Source of the DNA: Flavobacteriaceae bacterium
GTDB taxonomy: Bacteria > Bacteroidota > Bacteroidia > Flavobacteriales > Flavobacteriaceae
Direction of reading: 5' to 3'
NCBI GenBank assembly: GCA_030613745.1
Contig: JAUWLK010000057.1
Coordinates: 1-12,220 of the forward strand
DNA length: 12,220 nucleotides
The notes under the pieces were generated by a model. It did not search any database, was not told the origin of the DNA, and saw only the letters and a list, made by a program, of their open reading frames with translations. Positions 1-6,704 of this stretch are shown one piece after another. Each line of letters begins with the position of its first letter. Within the stretch, counting starts at the first letter, position 1. The translations under genes were made by a program, and so were the position numbers.

Positions 1-639
1 GTTTTGTTAGGTGCTTGGACTACTCTTAATGAAAATAGCAATAGCATTTTAGATATTGGAACCGGAACAGGATTAATAGCTTTACAATTAGCACAAAGAA
101 GTAATATTGAGACTATTGATGCCTTAGAAATTGAACCTAATGCTTATGAACAAGCCGTTGAAAATTTTGAAAATAGCGATTGGGGTGATAGATTGTTTTG
201 TTATCATGCTTCTTTACAAGAGTTTGTTAATGAAGTTAACGAAAAATATGATTTAATCATTTCCAATCCACCATATTATAATGATACTTTTAAAGAATTA
301 GATAAAAACAGAGCTCTTGCTCGCCATACTGAAAATTTATCTTTTCCAATTTTACTTTCCGCAACAGCGAAATTGTTATCCAAAACAGGAACTTGTGCTT
401 TTATAATTCCATATAAAGAAGAAGTGACTTTTTTAGAAATAGCCTTAGTCAATAAATTATTTCCGCAAAGAATTACCAGAGTCAAAGGAAATATTAAAAC
501 TGATTTTAAAAGATCACTATTACAACTAAGTTTTTCTAATTCAAAGCCTGTAATTGATGTGTTAACCATTGAAATTGAACGACATGTTTATACCGAAGAT
601 TATAAAAAATTGGTAGAAGAGTATTATTTGAATCTTTAA
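1..639 (+). CDS. trmN: tRNA1(Val) (adenine(37)-N6)-methyltransferase, 5' end outside window
   Basis: This SAM-dependent methyltransferase of the TrmN6/YfiC family adds a methyl group to N6 of A37, next to the anticodon, in tRNA-Val. The frame is open to base 1, so the start codon lies upstream. The visible part begins inside the family's conserved VLLGAW segment, so I estimate that some 20-30 N-terminal residues are missing. Counting from base 1, the SAM-binding loop DIGTGTG is at residues 18-24, the acidic end of the next strand (LEIEP) follows, and the N6-adenine catalytic motif NPPYY is at residues 89-93. The later ARHTENLSF segment matches the family's ARYTTTLDH region. The TTG at base 4 is an internal Leu codon, not the start. 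Its stop overlaps by 4 nt the stop of the convergent transporter gene, leaving no room for a terminator. NPPYY also occurs in related N6 methyltransferases, but the overall pattern fits TrmN6 best. Confidence 0.9.
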   Translation, partial: VLLGAWTTLNENSNSILDIGTGTGLIALQLAQRSNIETIDALEIEPNAYEQAVENFENSDWGDRLFCYHASLQEFVNEVNEKYDLIISNPPYYNDTFKELDKNRALARHTENLSFPILLSATAKLLSKTGTCAFIIPYKEEVTFLEIALVNKLFPQRITRVKGNIKTDFKRSLLQLSFSNSKPVIDVLTIEIERHVYTEDYKKLVEEYYLNL

Positions 640-1502
640 GCCTTTTCTTTTACACCAAGTGGCTTTCTCATAAAAATAATAACTGCTCCTGTAAAGAACA
701 TCAGCAAACCATAAATTGCCGGAACAATAGAATATTCGGCATTATTTAATGCAATAGTTGCTAATGTGATTGCCAAAGTACCATTTTGAATTCCTGTTTC
801 AATTGAAATACTAATAGCTTGGGGTTTAGTAAGTTTAAAAAGCATCGCTAATAAAAATCCTATCAGCATAGTAGTTATATTTAGTAAAATGGAAGGCAAA
901 CCGGCTTCACCCAAATAATCCATAAAAACATCTCTAATACTAAAAATAACTCCGATAATAACCAAAATAAAAATAATAGCCGAAGCAATTTTTACTGGTT
1001 TTTCCATTTTATCAGCAAATATTGAAAATCTTGCTTTAATCAACATTCCTATACTTACAGGAATTATAACAATTACCAATAGTTGTTTGATCATAGTTAC
1101 TGCATCTACTGAGATCACCTGACTTTGATCAGAAAACTCAACCAATGCAAATTGCACAATAATAGGAATGGTAATAATAGATAACAAACTTGCGATTGCC
1201 GTTAAAGAAACCGACAATGCCAGATCTCCTTTTGCTAAGTGTGTCAATAAATTTGATGTTGCTCCACCAGGGCAAGCAGCTAAAAGCATTATTCCAATAG
1301 CAATTGTTGGTGATAAATTAAGACCAATTGCAATTAGGTATCCAATTAATGGTAAAATAACTATTTGACTAATAAGTCCAACAAAAACAGCCTTAGGATA
1401 AGTTACTACTCTTTTAAAATCAGCCAACGCCAATGACAATCCCATTCCAAACATAATAATCATTAGGGAAATGGCAAGAATAATTCCGGTGATAGAAGTC
1501 AT
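636..1502 (-). CDS. bile acid:sodium symporter (BASS/SBF) family transporter
   Basis: A 288-residue inner-membrane protein of the BASS family, Na+-coupled carriers of organic anions such as bile acids, pyruvate or pantoate; the substrate here cannot be read from sequence. About nine to ten hydrophobic segments span the protein (for example residues 5-27, 36-60, 66-80, 95-118, 137-157, 169-189, 203-223, 256-279). The family's two crossover motifs are present: ACPGGATSN at 76-84, followed by LAKGDLALSVSLT, and ETGIQN at 235-240. E235, Q239, S83 and N84 correspond to Na+-site residues in structurally studied bacterial homologues (from memory). The length is normal for bacterial members. The ATG at 1500-1502 gives the typical short N terminus before helix 1. 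It lies 121 bp downstream of the saccharopine dehydrogenase-like gene on the same strand and could be co-transcribed. I found no TAnnTTTG promoter in the gap. Confidence 0.9.
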   Translation of the reverse strand: MTSITGIILAISLMIIMFGMGLSLALADFKRVVTYPKAVFVGLISQIVILPLIGYLIAIGLNLSPTIAIGIMLLAACPGGATSNLLTHLAKGDLALSVSLTAIASLLSIITIPIIVQFALVEFSDQSQVISVDAVTMIKQLLVIVIIPVSIGMLIKARFSIFADKMEKPVKIASAIIFILVIIGVIFSIRDVFMDYLGEAGLPSILLNITTMLIGFLLAMLFKLTKPQAISISIETGIQNGTLAITLATIALNNAEYSIVPAIYGLLMFFTGAVIIFMRKPLGVKEKA

Positions 1503-1623
1503 AACAATTTAAAAATAGTATTAGTTATTGGTCTAAGATAAGTAAAATTATAAAATTGCTCATTTCTCAAGCATAATAATATAACAAACACCTATAAACA
1601 TTACTATTTACAAAATATTGAGA

Positions 1624-2988
1624 TTATAAATTAAAAGGGTTATACCCCAAATAATCTACTCTTTTTTCTTTAAAATTAATTCCATAGCCCTGTAATTCTT
1701 TTAAAATTGGCTCATAAACTTCTTTAGTAATTGGCAATTGAACCCCAGGCGTTGTAATCTCACCTTTTAATATTTTTAAAGTAGCTATTGCAACAGGTAA
1801 TCCTACAGTTTTTGCCATTGCAGTATAAGTTTGATCATCACCTATCACGACCATATTCGATTCAATTTGCTTTTTCTTTCCATCTAATTCATAGCCAAAT
1901 TTATGATACATAACAATCATATCTTTATCATCTTCCTCTAAAGTCCATTTTTCCATCAAGATCTTTTGCAAAATTTGTGCAGGAGTAGCATCTTTCAACC
2001 CAATTCTTTTATCCGGATTAAATATATCCAATTCCAAAAGTTTGTCCCAAATAACATCATCCTGATCAATTTTTAAACAATGTCGTAATTTCAATTCAAC
2101 AGAATCATATGGCTTATAAGGCAAAAATGAATTGGTGAATTCTCTATAGCTCATATTTTCTGAACCCTCCATTATATAGCTATCATCTGTCATTCCCAAT
2201 TGAACAAATATATTCCAGGCTCTACTAAAACCAACTCTACGAATCGTACCTCTATATAATGTAAGTACATCTTCTAATCCATAAATTTCACGATACTTTA
2301 ATGAGTCTCTATTAGCTAAAGCTTCAAACCTTCCGTAACCTTCTACTTCTAGAAACTCCGTTCTTCTAAACAATTTATTGTAAGGAATATATTTGTATTT
2401 CCCTTCTTGAATAAATTTTGCAACACCACCTTGACCAGCAATTACAACATTTCTTGGATTCCAAGTAAATTTATAATTCCATAAATTAGTATCACTCTCA
2501 GGTGCTACCAAACCACCAGTAAAAGACTCAAACATTATCATTTTACCTCCTTCTTTTTTAATACGATCAATTACCTGCATGGCACTCATATGATCAATTC
2601 CGGGATCTAGTCCTATTTCATTCATAAAAACCAATCCTTTGGCAATAACTTCTTCATTTAAAGCTTTTAATTCATCAGATATATATGAAGCAGTCACTAA
2701 ACTTTTTCCATAAGTCACACAATCTTTAGCTACTTCCATATGGAATCTAGCAGGCAACATAGATATAACAATATCAGCACTATGTATTTCTTTTTTCCTA
2801 GCTTCATCATTAAAAATATCAAGTTGTAAAATCCTTGCATTTGGATGATTTTGAGCTAATTTCTGAGCATTTTCAAGTGAAATATCAGCAATAATTAATT
2901 TAATATTTTCTTTATCAGATTTATCTAATAAATATTTAACCAATGATGAAGCTGATCTTCCAGCACCAATAAGTAAAATCTTTCTCAT
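1624..2988 (-). CDS. saccharopine dehydrogenase-like NAD(P)-dependent oxidoreductase
   Basis: A 454-residue cytoplasmic oxidoreductase resembling saccharopine reductase (yeast Lys9), which interconverts aminoadipate semialdehyde plus glutamate with saccharopine in lysine metabolism. The N terminus MRKILLIGAGRSA carries a Rossmann GxGxxA nucleotide-binding motif (G8, G10, A13). The saccharopine reductase signature follows: GLDPGIDHM at 126-134, GGLVAPESD at 158-166 and YKFTWNPRN at 172-180. A longer frame runs up to an ATG at 3040-3042, but its extra 18 residues (MFACFICIF...) precede the Rossmann strand and are atypical. I therefore choose ATG 2986-2988, preceded by the A-rich leader AAGAAAATTACA. 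It is divergent from the DUF423 gene. In Bacteroidota this family is usually assigned to lysine breakdown via saccharopine. No partner lysine-ketoglutarate reductase lies in the window, so the exact reaction is inferred. Confidence 0.88.
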   Translation of the reverse strand: MRKILLIGAGRSASSLVKYLLDKSDKENIKLIIADISLENAQKLAQNHPNARILQLDIFNDEARKKEIHSADIVISMLPARFHMEVAKDCVTYGKSLVTASYISDELKALNEEVIAKGLVFMNEIGLDPGIDHMSAMQVIDRIKKEGGKMIMFESFTGGLVAPESDTNLWNYKFTWNPRNVVIAGQGGVAKFIQEGKYKYIPYNKLFRRTEFLEVEGYGRFEALANRDSLKYREIYGLEDVLTLYRGTIRRVGFSRAWNIFVQLGMTDDSYIMEGSENMSYREFTNSFLPYKPYDSVELKLRHCLKIDQDDVIWDKLLELDIFNPDKRIGLKDATPAQILQKILMEKWTLEEDDKDMIVMYHKFGYELDGKKKQIESNMVVIGDDQTYTAMAKTVGLPVAIATLKILKGEITTPGVQLPITKEVYEPILKELQGYGINFKEKRVDYLGYNPFNL

Positions 2989-3039
2989 TGTAATTTTCTT
3001 ATAAATTTCAATTCCAAAAATACAAATAAAACAAGCAAA

Positions 3040-3047
3040 CAAATGTA
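3040..3047 (-). promoter_or_regulatory. candidate -7 element for the saccharopine dehydrogenase-like gene
   Basis: Read on the minus strand this is TACATTTG, an exact match to the Bacteroidota -7 consensus TAnnTTTG, about 50 bp upstream of the chosen start codon. A -33 TTG at the usual distance is not evident, so support is moderate. If used, transcription would begin near 3033-3035, downstream of the longer alternative ATG at 3042. That agrees with the shorter start chosen for the gene. Confidence 0.4.
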
Positions 3048-3086
3048 ATAATATGCAAACTTTTGCTTGATTGTTTTTAAATTATA

Positions 3087-3120
3087 TTGACAATTCATAT
3101 TCAACAAAATAGTAAGTTTG
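3087..3120 (+). promoter_or_regulatory. candidate promoter for the DUF423 gene (-33 TTG, -7 TAAGTTTG)
   Basis: TTGAC at 3087-3091 and TAAGTTTG at 3113-3120 match the Bacteroidota -33 and -7 elements with acceptable spacing (23 nt between TTG and TA). Transcription would start near 3126, giving a leader of about 20 nt before ATG 3145. It lies back to back with the candidate promoter of the saccharopine dehydrogenase-like gene. Confidence 0.5.
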
Positions 3121-3144
3121 TGATTCAAATTAAACAACATTGGC

Positions 3145-3519
3145 ATGACAAATTCAAAATTAAGTATTACTGCATTTTTAGGTTTTTTAGCAATAGTTCT
3201 AGGAGCTTTTGGAGCTCACGCATTAAAAGAGAAGTTAGATATTCAAGCTATAAATAGTTACGAAACAGCAATACGCTATATGATGTACCATGTAATTGTT
3301 CTTCTTTTTGTAAATACTTATTCTAACTTTACTTGTAAAACAAAAAACTTTATTAGTTACATGTTCTTTATAGGAATTTTATTCTTTTCAGGATCTATTA
3401 TAGCTATAACTGCTGGTGATATTTCTCCAAAATATATTTGGTTTATAACACCTCTTGGGGGATTATTATTTATTTTAGGTTGGTTAAAAATGTTTTATGC
3501 CTTTTTGAAAATGGAATAA
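3145..3519 (+). CDS. DUF423 family small membrane protein
   Basis: A 124-residue inner-membrane protein of the DUF423 (YgdD-like) family, whose biochemical role is not established. It has four predicted hydrophobic segments (about residues 8-25, 46-60, 69-90 and 98-117), the usual topology and length of the family. Characteristic motifs are GAFGAHALK at 20-28, YHVIVLL at 48-54, FSGSI at 81-85 and TPLGG at 102-106. The ATG at 3145 directly precedes the first membrane helix, and a good TAnnTTTG promoter lies just upstream. It is transcribed away from the saccharopine dehydrogenase-like gene. No signal peptidase site is seen; the first helix is probably retained as a membrane anchor. Confidence 0.9.
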   Translation: MTNSKLSITAFLGFLAIVLGAFGAHALKEKLDIQAINSYETAIRYMMYHVIVLLFVNTYSNFTCKTKNFISYMFFIGILFFSGSIIAITAGDISPKYIWFITPLGGLLFILGWLKMFYAFLKME

Positions 3520-3562
3520 CTTATTTGTGAAATATTAAATTACTAATCAATTTAAAAAAGTA

Positions 3563-3594
3563 TTTGTAGACTTGAGCAAATAAGTATATTTTTG
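3563..3594 (+). promoter_or_regulatory. second, distal promoter-like site upstream of pckA
   Basis: TTTG at 3563-3566 and TATTTTTG at 3587-3594, separated by 20 nt, match the Bacteroidota promoter pattern. Transcription would begin near 3600, giving pckA a leader of about 230 nt or producing a separate short RNA. Such matches arise easily in AT-rich DNA, so confidence is low. Confidence 0.25.
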
Positions 3595-3681
3595 TTATAT
3601 TATATTTTTAATCAAATTAAATTAAAAGATTTATTTTATCAAAATACGAAATCATTTTCACAATATAAGTAAAACATAATA

Positions 3682-3711
3682 TAACTTATTATTTTGCATA
3701 TCAATAAGTTA
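3682..3711. repeat. 9-bp inverted repeat, 12-nt loop, upstream of pckA
   Basis: TAACTTATT at 3682-3690 is perfectly complementary to AATAAGTTA at 3703-3711. There is no following T-tract, so it is unlikely to be a terminator. It could be a DNA-binding site or an RNA hairpin if the distal promoter is used. It shares the ACTTAT core with other sites in this spacer. Confidence 0.45.
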
Positions 3712-3719
3712 CATTTAAG

Positions 3720-3729
3720 AAAACGTTTT
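3720..3729. promoter_or_regulatory. AAAACGTTTT palindrome, LacI-type operator candidate
   Basis: This is a perfect 10-bp palindrome centred on CG, about 55-65 bp upstream of the likely pckA -7 element. LacI-family operators typically have such an AACGTT-type core. No LacI-family gene lies in the window, so the assignment is an inference from shape only. Confidence 0.25.
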
Positions 3730-3750
3730 AGTAAATCATTAATTATACTG

Positions 3751-3767
3751 ACAATTATCATAATTGT
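3751..3767. promoter_or_regulatory. 17-bp palindrome overlapping the pckA -33 element, operator candidate
   Basis: ACAATTAT, one C, then ATAATTGT form a perfect 8-1-8 palindrome. The second arm contains the TTG (3764-3766) proposed as the pckA -33 element, so a protein bound here would be positioned to affect polymerase binding. It does not match CRP, FNR or PerR consensus sites well; the regulator is unknown. Confidence 0.4.
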
Positions 3768-3791
3768 TACATTGGTTTTTACTTAAATTTG
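3764..3791 (+). promoter_or_regulatory. candidate pckA promoter (-33 TTG, -7 TAAATTTG)
   Basis: TAAATTTG at 3784-3791 is an exact match to TAnnTTTG, with TTG at 3764-3766 placed 17 nt upstream. The predicted start near 3797 gives a leader of about 33 nt before ATG 3830. This is the best promoter candidate for pckA. Confidence 0.5.
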
Positions 3792-3829
3792 TTTATTAAA
3801 ATTTTAATGCTTTTTAAATATATATAAAT

Positions 3830-5455
3830 ATGGATATTAATAAAAAATCAATTCTAGCATCATTAGATAAATTGGGAATAAAAAATGTCAAAGAATTAAT
3901 TCACAACCCTTCATACGAACAACTTTTTGAAGAAGAAATAAATCCAAATCTGGAAGGCTTTGAAAAAGGACAACTAACTGAATTGGATGCCGTAAATGTA
4001 ATGACAGGAGTATTTACTGGGCGCTCTCCAAAAGACAAATTTATTGTTAAAGATGATGTAACACGTGATACTATTTGGTGGACTTCTCCTGAATCGCCAA
4101 ATGACAACAAACCTACAACTCCTGAAGTTTGGAACGATTTGAAAAAAACGGTTACTGACCAGCTAACTGGTAAAAAGCTTTTTGTGATGGATACTTTTGC
4201 AGGTGCAAATAAAAATTCTCGTCTTAAGGTACGTTTTATTATGGAAGTAGCATGGCAAGCCCATTTTGTAAAAAATATGTTTATTCGCCCAACTGAAGAA
4301 GAATTAGCAAATTATGGCGAACCAGATTTCATTTCTATGAATGGTTCTAAAACCACCAATCCAGAATGGGAAAAACACGGTTTACATTCAGAGAACTTTA
4401 CTGTTTTTAACTTAACTAAAAAAATGCATGTTGTAGGAGGTTCATGGTATGGCGGTGAAATGAAAAAAGGTATTTTCGCAATGATGAACTACTATCTTCC
4501 TCTTAGAGGAATGGCTGCGATGCACTGTTCTGCAAATGTTGGTGCAGATGGCAATACCACTATTTTCTTTGGATTATCTGGAACAGGTAAAACAACCTTA
4601 TCAACCGACCCAAAAAGAAAACTAATTGGTGATGATGAGCATGGATGGGATGATAATGGTGTATTTAATTTTGAAGGAGGATGCTATGCAAAAACTATAA
4701 ACCTTGACAAAGAAGCAGAACCTGATATTTATAAAGCAATAAAACGTGATGCACTTCTTGAAAATGTAACGGTTGATGAAAATGGTAAAATTGATTTTAC
4801 AGATGGTTCTGTAACTCAAAACACTCGTGTTTCTTACCCAATTTATCATATTGAAAATATTATAAAACCAATATCCAGAGCTGGTCATGCAAATAAAGTT
4901 ATTTTCTTAACGGCTGATGCTTTTGGTGTAATGCCTCCAATAGCAAAATTAACTCCAGAACAAACAAAATACCATTTTTTATCTGGATTCACAGCTAAAT
5001 TAGCTGGTACTGAAAGAGGTGTTACTGAACCTACTCCAACCTTTTCAGCTTGTTTTGGTGAAGCTTTCCTTTCTCTTCACCCGACCAAATATGGCGAAGA
5101 ATTGGTGAAAAAAATGGAAGAGCACAATGCTACTGCTTATTTAGTTAATACTGGATGGAACGGAACCGGAAAACGTATTTCTATTCAAGATACTAGAGCA
5201 ATTATTGATCGAATTCTAGATGGTTCTGTTGAAAAAGCAAATACAAAACAATTACCAATATTTGATTTTGAAATTCCTACAGAATTAGAAGGTGTACACA
5301 CCAACATATTAGACCCTAGAGATACTTATAAAAATAAAGAAGATTGGGACAAGAAAGCAATTAATTTAGCAGGTTTATTTATCAAAAATTTTGCTAAATA
5401 TACCGATAATGATGAGGGAAAAGCATTGGTAAAAGCTGGACCTAAATTAGATTAA
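3830..5455 (+). CDS. pckA: phosphoenolpyruvate carboxykinase (ATP)
   Basis: A 541-residue cytoplasmic enzyme that converts oxaloacetate and ATP to phosphoenolpyruvate, CO2 and ADP, the entry step of gluconeogenesis; in some Bacteroidota it runs in the CO2-fixing direction. All family motifs are present: GRSPKDKF at 64-71, substrate and metal-binding WYGGEMKKG at 206-214, the kinase-1a P-loop GLSGTGKTTLSTDP at 248-261, the PEPCK kinase-2 motif GDDEHGW at 267-273, FEGGCYAK at 281-288, R333 in the NTRVSYP segment, and the adenine-binding segment FLTADAFGVMPP at 359-370. The length is typical of ATP-type enzymes, and the GTP-type arrangement is absent. The ATG at 3830 follows an A/T leader without a Shine-Dalgarno, as is common here. 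Transcription probably starts near 3797 under the control of palindromes in the spacer, and ends at the hairpin shared with dinB. Confidence 0.98.
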   Translation: MDINKKSILASLDKLGIKNVKELIHNPSYEQLFEEEINPNLEGFEKGQLTELDAVNVMTGVFTGRSPKDKFIVKDDVTRDTIWWTSPESPNDNKPTTPEVWNDLKKTVTDQLTGKKLFVMDTFAGANKNSRLKVRFIMEVAWQAHFVKNMFIRPTEEELANYGEPDFISMNGSKTTNPEWEKHGLHSENFTVFNLTKKMHVVGGSWYGGEMKKGIFAMMNYYLPLRGMAAMHCSANVGADGNTTIFFGLSGTGKTTLSTDPKRKLIGDDEHGWDDNGVFNFEGGCYAKTINLDKEAEPDIYKAIKRDALLENVTVDENGKIDFTDGSVTQNTRVSYPIYHIENIIKPISRAGHANKVIFLTADAFGVMPPIAKLTPEQTKYHFLSGFTAKLAGTERGVTEPTPTFSACFGEAFLSLHPTKYGEELVKKMEEHNATAYLVNTGWNGTGKRISIQDTRAIIDRILDGSVEKANTKQLPIFDFEIPTELEGVHTNILDPRDTYKNKEDWDKKAINLAGLFIKNFAKYTDNDEGKALVKAGPKLD

Positions 5456-5473
5456 ATTAGAATTACTCCAATT

Positions 5474-5510
5474 AAAAAGTGTGTGTTAAATTAAAATACA
5501 CACTTTTTTT
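5474..5510. terminator. bidirectional rho-independent terminator between pckA and dinB
   Basis: AAAAAGTGTGT at 5474-5484 pairs perfectly with ACACACTTTTT at 5498-5508 across a 13-nt loop, followed on the plus strand by T's to 5510. Read from the minus strand the same stem is followed by TTTTTAATT. It therefore plausibly ends both converging transcripts, pckA and dinB. Confidence 0.8.
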
Positions 5511-5521
5511 GTTTTAAATGT

Positions 5522-6610
5522 TTAAAATTCAAACTTCAATTGTACATCTATCACCTTTTCTTCTTTCTTGGTTTGGTTATTCAAATTTGTTACAGAAATA
5601 CCTAATAATCTTACTGAATTTTTAATCTTTTCTTGAAATAACAAATCTTTTACAGTAGCTAATAATATATCTTTATCTTTTACAAAAAAAGGCAATGTTT
5701 TACTACGAGTTTGTAAAGAAAAATCACTGTATTTTATTTTTAATGTTACTGTTTTACCCGCAACTTTTGATTTTTTCAATCTATTTTCCAATTCTTCAGC
5801 AATTTTATCTAAACGCTCTAACATATAAATTTCTGAAGTTAGATTTTTTGTAAAAGTATGCTCTGCCGCTACTGATTTTTGTATTCTGTTTGGCTTTACT
5901 TTACTTTGATGAATTCCTCTAACAATTTTATAATAATATTCACCAGAGCTTTTAAAATGATTGGTTAAAAATTCAAGTGATTTTTGTTTTAAATCTTTTC
6001 CTGTAAATATTCCTAAATGATACATTTTTGTTGCAGTCACTTTACCAATACCATAAAATTTTTCAATAGGTAATTCTTCTAAAAATAAAATCACTTCTTC
6101 AGGTGGTATCGTCTTTTGCCCATTTGGTTTATTAATATCAGAAGCAATTTTTGCCACAAATTTATTTATTGATATTCCTGCTGATGCATTTAAACCTACT
6201 TCTTTAAAAATTCTTTTTCTAATCTCTTTAGCAATTAACGTAGCCGATGGATTATTTTTCTTGTTTGTGGTAACATCTAAATAAGCTTCATCTAGCGAAA
6301 GCGGCTCAACCAAGTTAGTATACTCAAAAAATATTTTTCTAATTTTTTGTGAGATTTCTTTATATCTAGAAAATCTAGGCTTGACAAAAATAAGTTGGGG
6401 ACAATACTTTTTTGCTAAAACACCACTCAAAGCCGAACGAACACCAAATTTTCTTGCTTCATAACTTGCTGCTGCCACTACTCCTCTTTCACTACCTCCT
6501 CCAACGGCAATAGGTTTTCCTCTTAATTCAGGATTATCCATTTGCTCAACAGAAGCAAAAAATGCATCCATATCAATGTGAATAATTTTACGATGTAATT
6601 CGTTCCCCAT
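5522..6610 (-). CDS. dinB: DNA polymerase IV (Y-family translesion polymerase)
   Basis: A 362-residue Y-family DNA polymerase that copies past damaged template bases without proofreading. The N terminus carries the palm motif HIDMDAFFASVE, with metal-binding D13 and F18 at the position of the steric-gate Phe in E. coli DinB. AAASYEARKFGVRSA follows at 46-60, and the second catalytic motif SLDEAYLD at 105-112 supplies D107 and E108. Helix-hairpin-helix and little-finger regions follow. The protein ends in VQLKFEF; QLKFEF at 357-362 resembles a C-terminal sliding-clamp binding peptide (QLxLxF type). The ATG at 6608-6610 places the palm motif at the expected distance. The gene converges on pckA and diverges from rlmD. 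I see no recognisable SOS box in the 94-bp divergent region and no exact TAnnTTTG for this strand. Confidence 0.96.
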   Translation of the reverse strand: MGNELHRKIIHIDMDAFFASVEQMDNPELRGKPIAVGGGSERGVVAAASYEARKFGVRSALSGVLAKKYCPQLIFVKPRFSRYKEISQKIRKIFFEYTNLVEPLSLDEAYLDVTTNKKNNPSATLIAKEIRKRIFKEVGLNASAGISINKFVAKIASDINKPNGQKTIPPEEVILFLEELPIEKFYGIGKVTATKMYHLGIFTGKDLKQKSLEFLTNHFKSSGEYYYKIVRGIHQSKVKPNRIQKSVAAEHTFTKNLTSEIYMLERLDKIAEELENRLKKSKVAGKTVTLKIKYSDFSLQTRSKTLPFFVKDKDILLATVKDLLFQEKIKNSVRLLGISVTNLNNQTKKEEKVIDVQLKFEF

Positions 6611-6692
6611 AGGTTTATAAAACTACAAAAATTTAAAAATAATTATCAAAATAAGTCTCATAAACTTACACTAAAAAATCATAAAAATAATT

Positions 6693-6700
6693 TACTTTTG
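6693..6700 (+). promoter_or_regulatory. -7 element TACTTTTG five bases before the rlmD start codon
   Basis: TACTTTTG matches TAnnTTTG exactly and is followed by CAGG and the ATG at 6705. With the usual 4-7 nt between this element and the transcription start, the mRNA would begin at or almost at the A of the ATG. No good -33 TTG is seen at 17-23 nt upstream. No other better start exists, because MARKKKFYLFENIEV is a normal RlmD N terminus. Confidence 0.5.
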
Positions 6701-6704
6701 CAGG

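Larger units (their letters stand above)
3520..3829 (+). other. 310-bp gene-free spacer upstream of pckA, rich in inverted repeats
   Basis: No convincing coding frame exists here on either strand. The spacer is extremely AT-rich and contains several symmetric elements: a 9-bp inverted repeat with distant arms (3519-3527 and 3577-3585), a 9-bp inverted repeat with a 12-nt loop (3682-3711), the palindrome AAAACGTTTT (3720-3729), a 17-bp palindrome (3751-3767), and two promoter-like TTG...TAnnTTTG pairs. It most likely holds the control region of pckA. No clear rho-independent terminator follows the DUF423 gene. Confidence 0.6.

Noticed and set aside
4..639. Treating TTG at base 4 as the true start of trmN.
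   Set aside because: The frame is open to base 1 and the visible start falls inside the conserved VLLGAW segment, so the gene is simply cut by the window edge.
2989..3042. An 18-residue N-terminal extension of the saccharopine dehydrogenase-like gene starting at ATG 3040-3042.
   Set aside because: The extension precedes the Rossmann strand, overlaps the candidate promoter, and has unusual Cys- and Phe-rich composition; the ATG at 2986-2988 gives a normal start.
4622..4888. An 88-codon open frame on the minus strand inside pckA.
   Set aside because: It lies wholly opposite a highly conserved gene, encodes no recognisable protein and reflects codon bias on the other strand.
6611..6704. A LexA/SOS operator in the dinB-rlmD divergent region.
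   Set aside because: No palindrome resembling a known LexA box could be seen, and the region is simple A/T-rich sequence.
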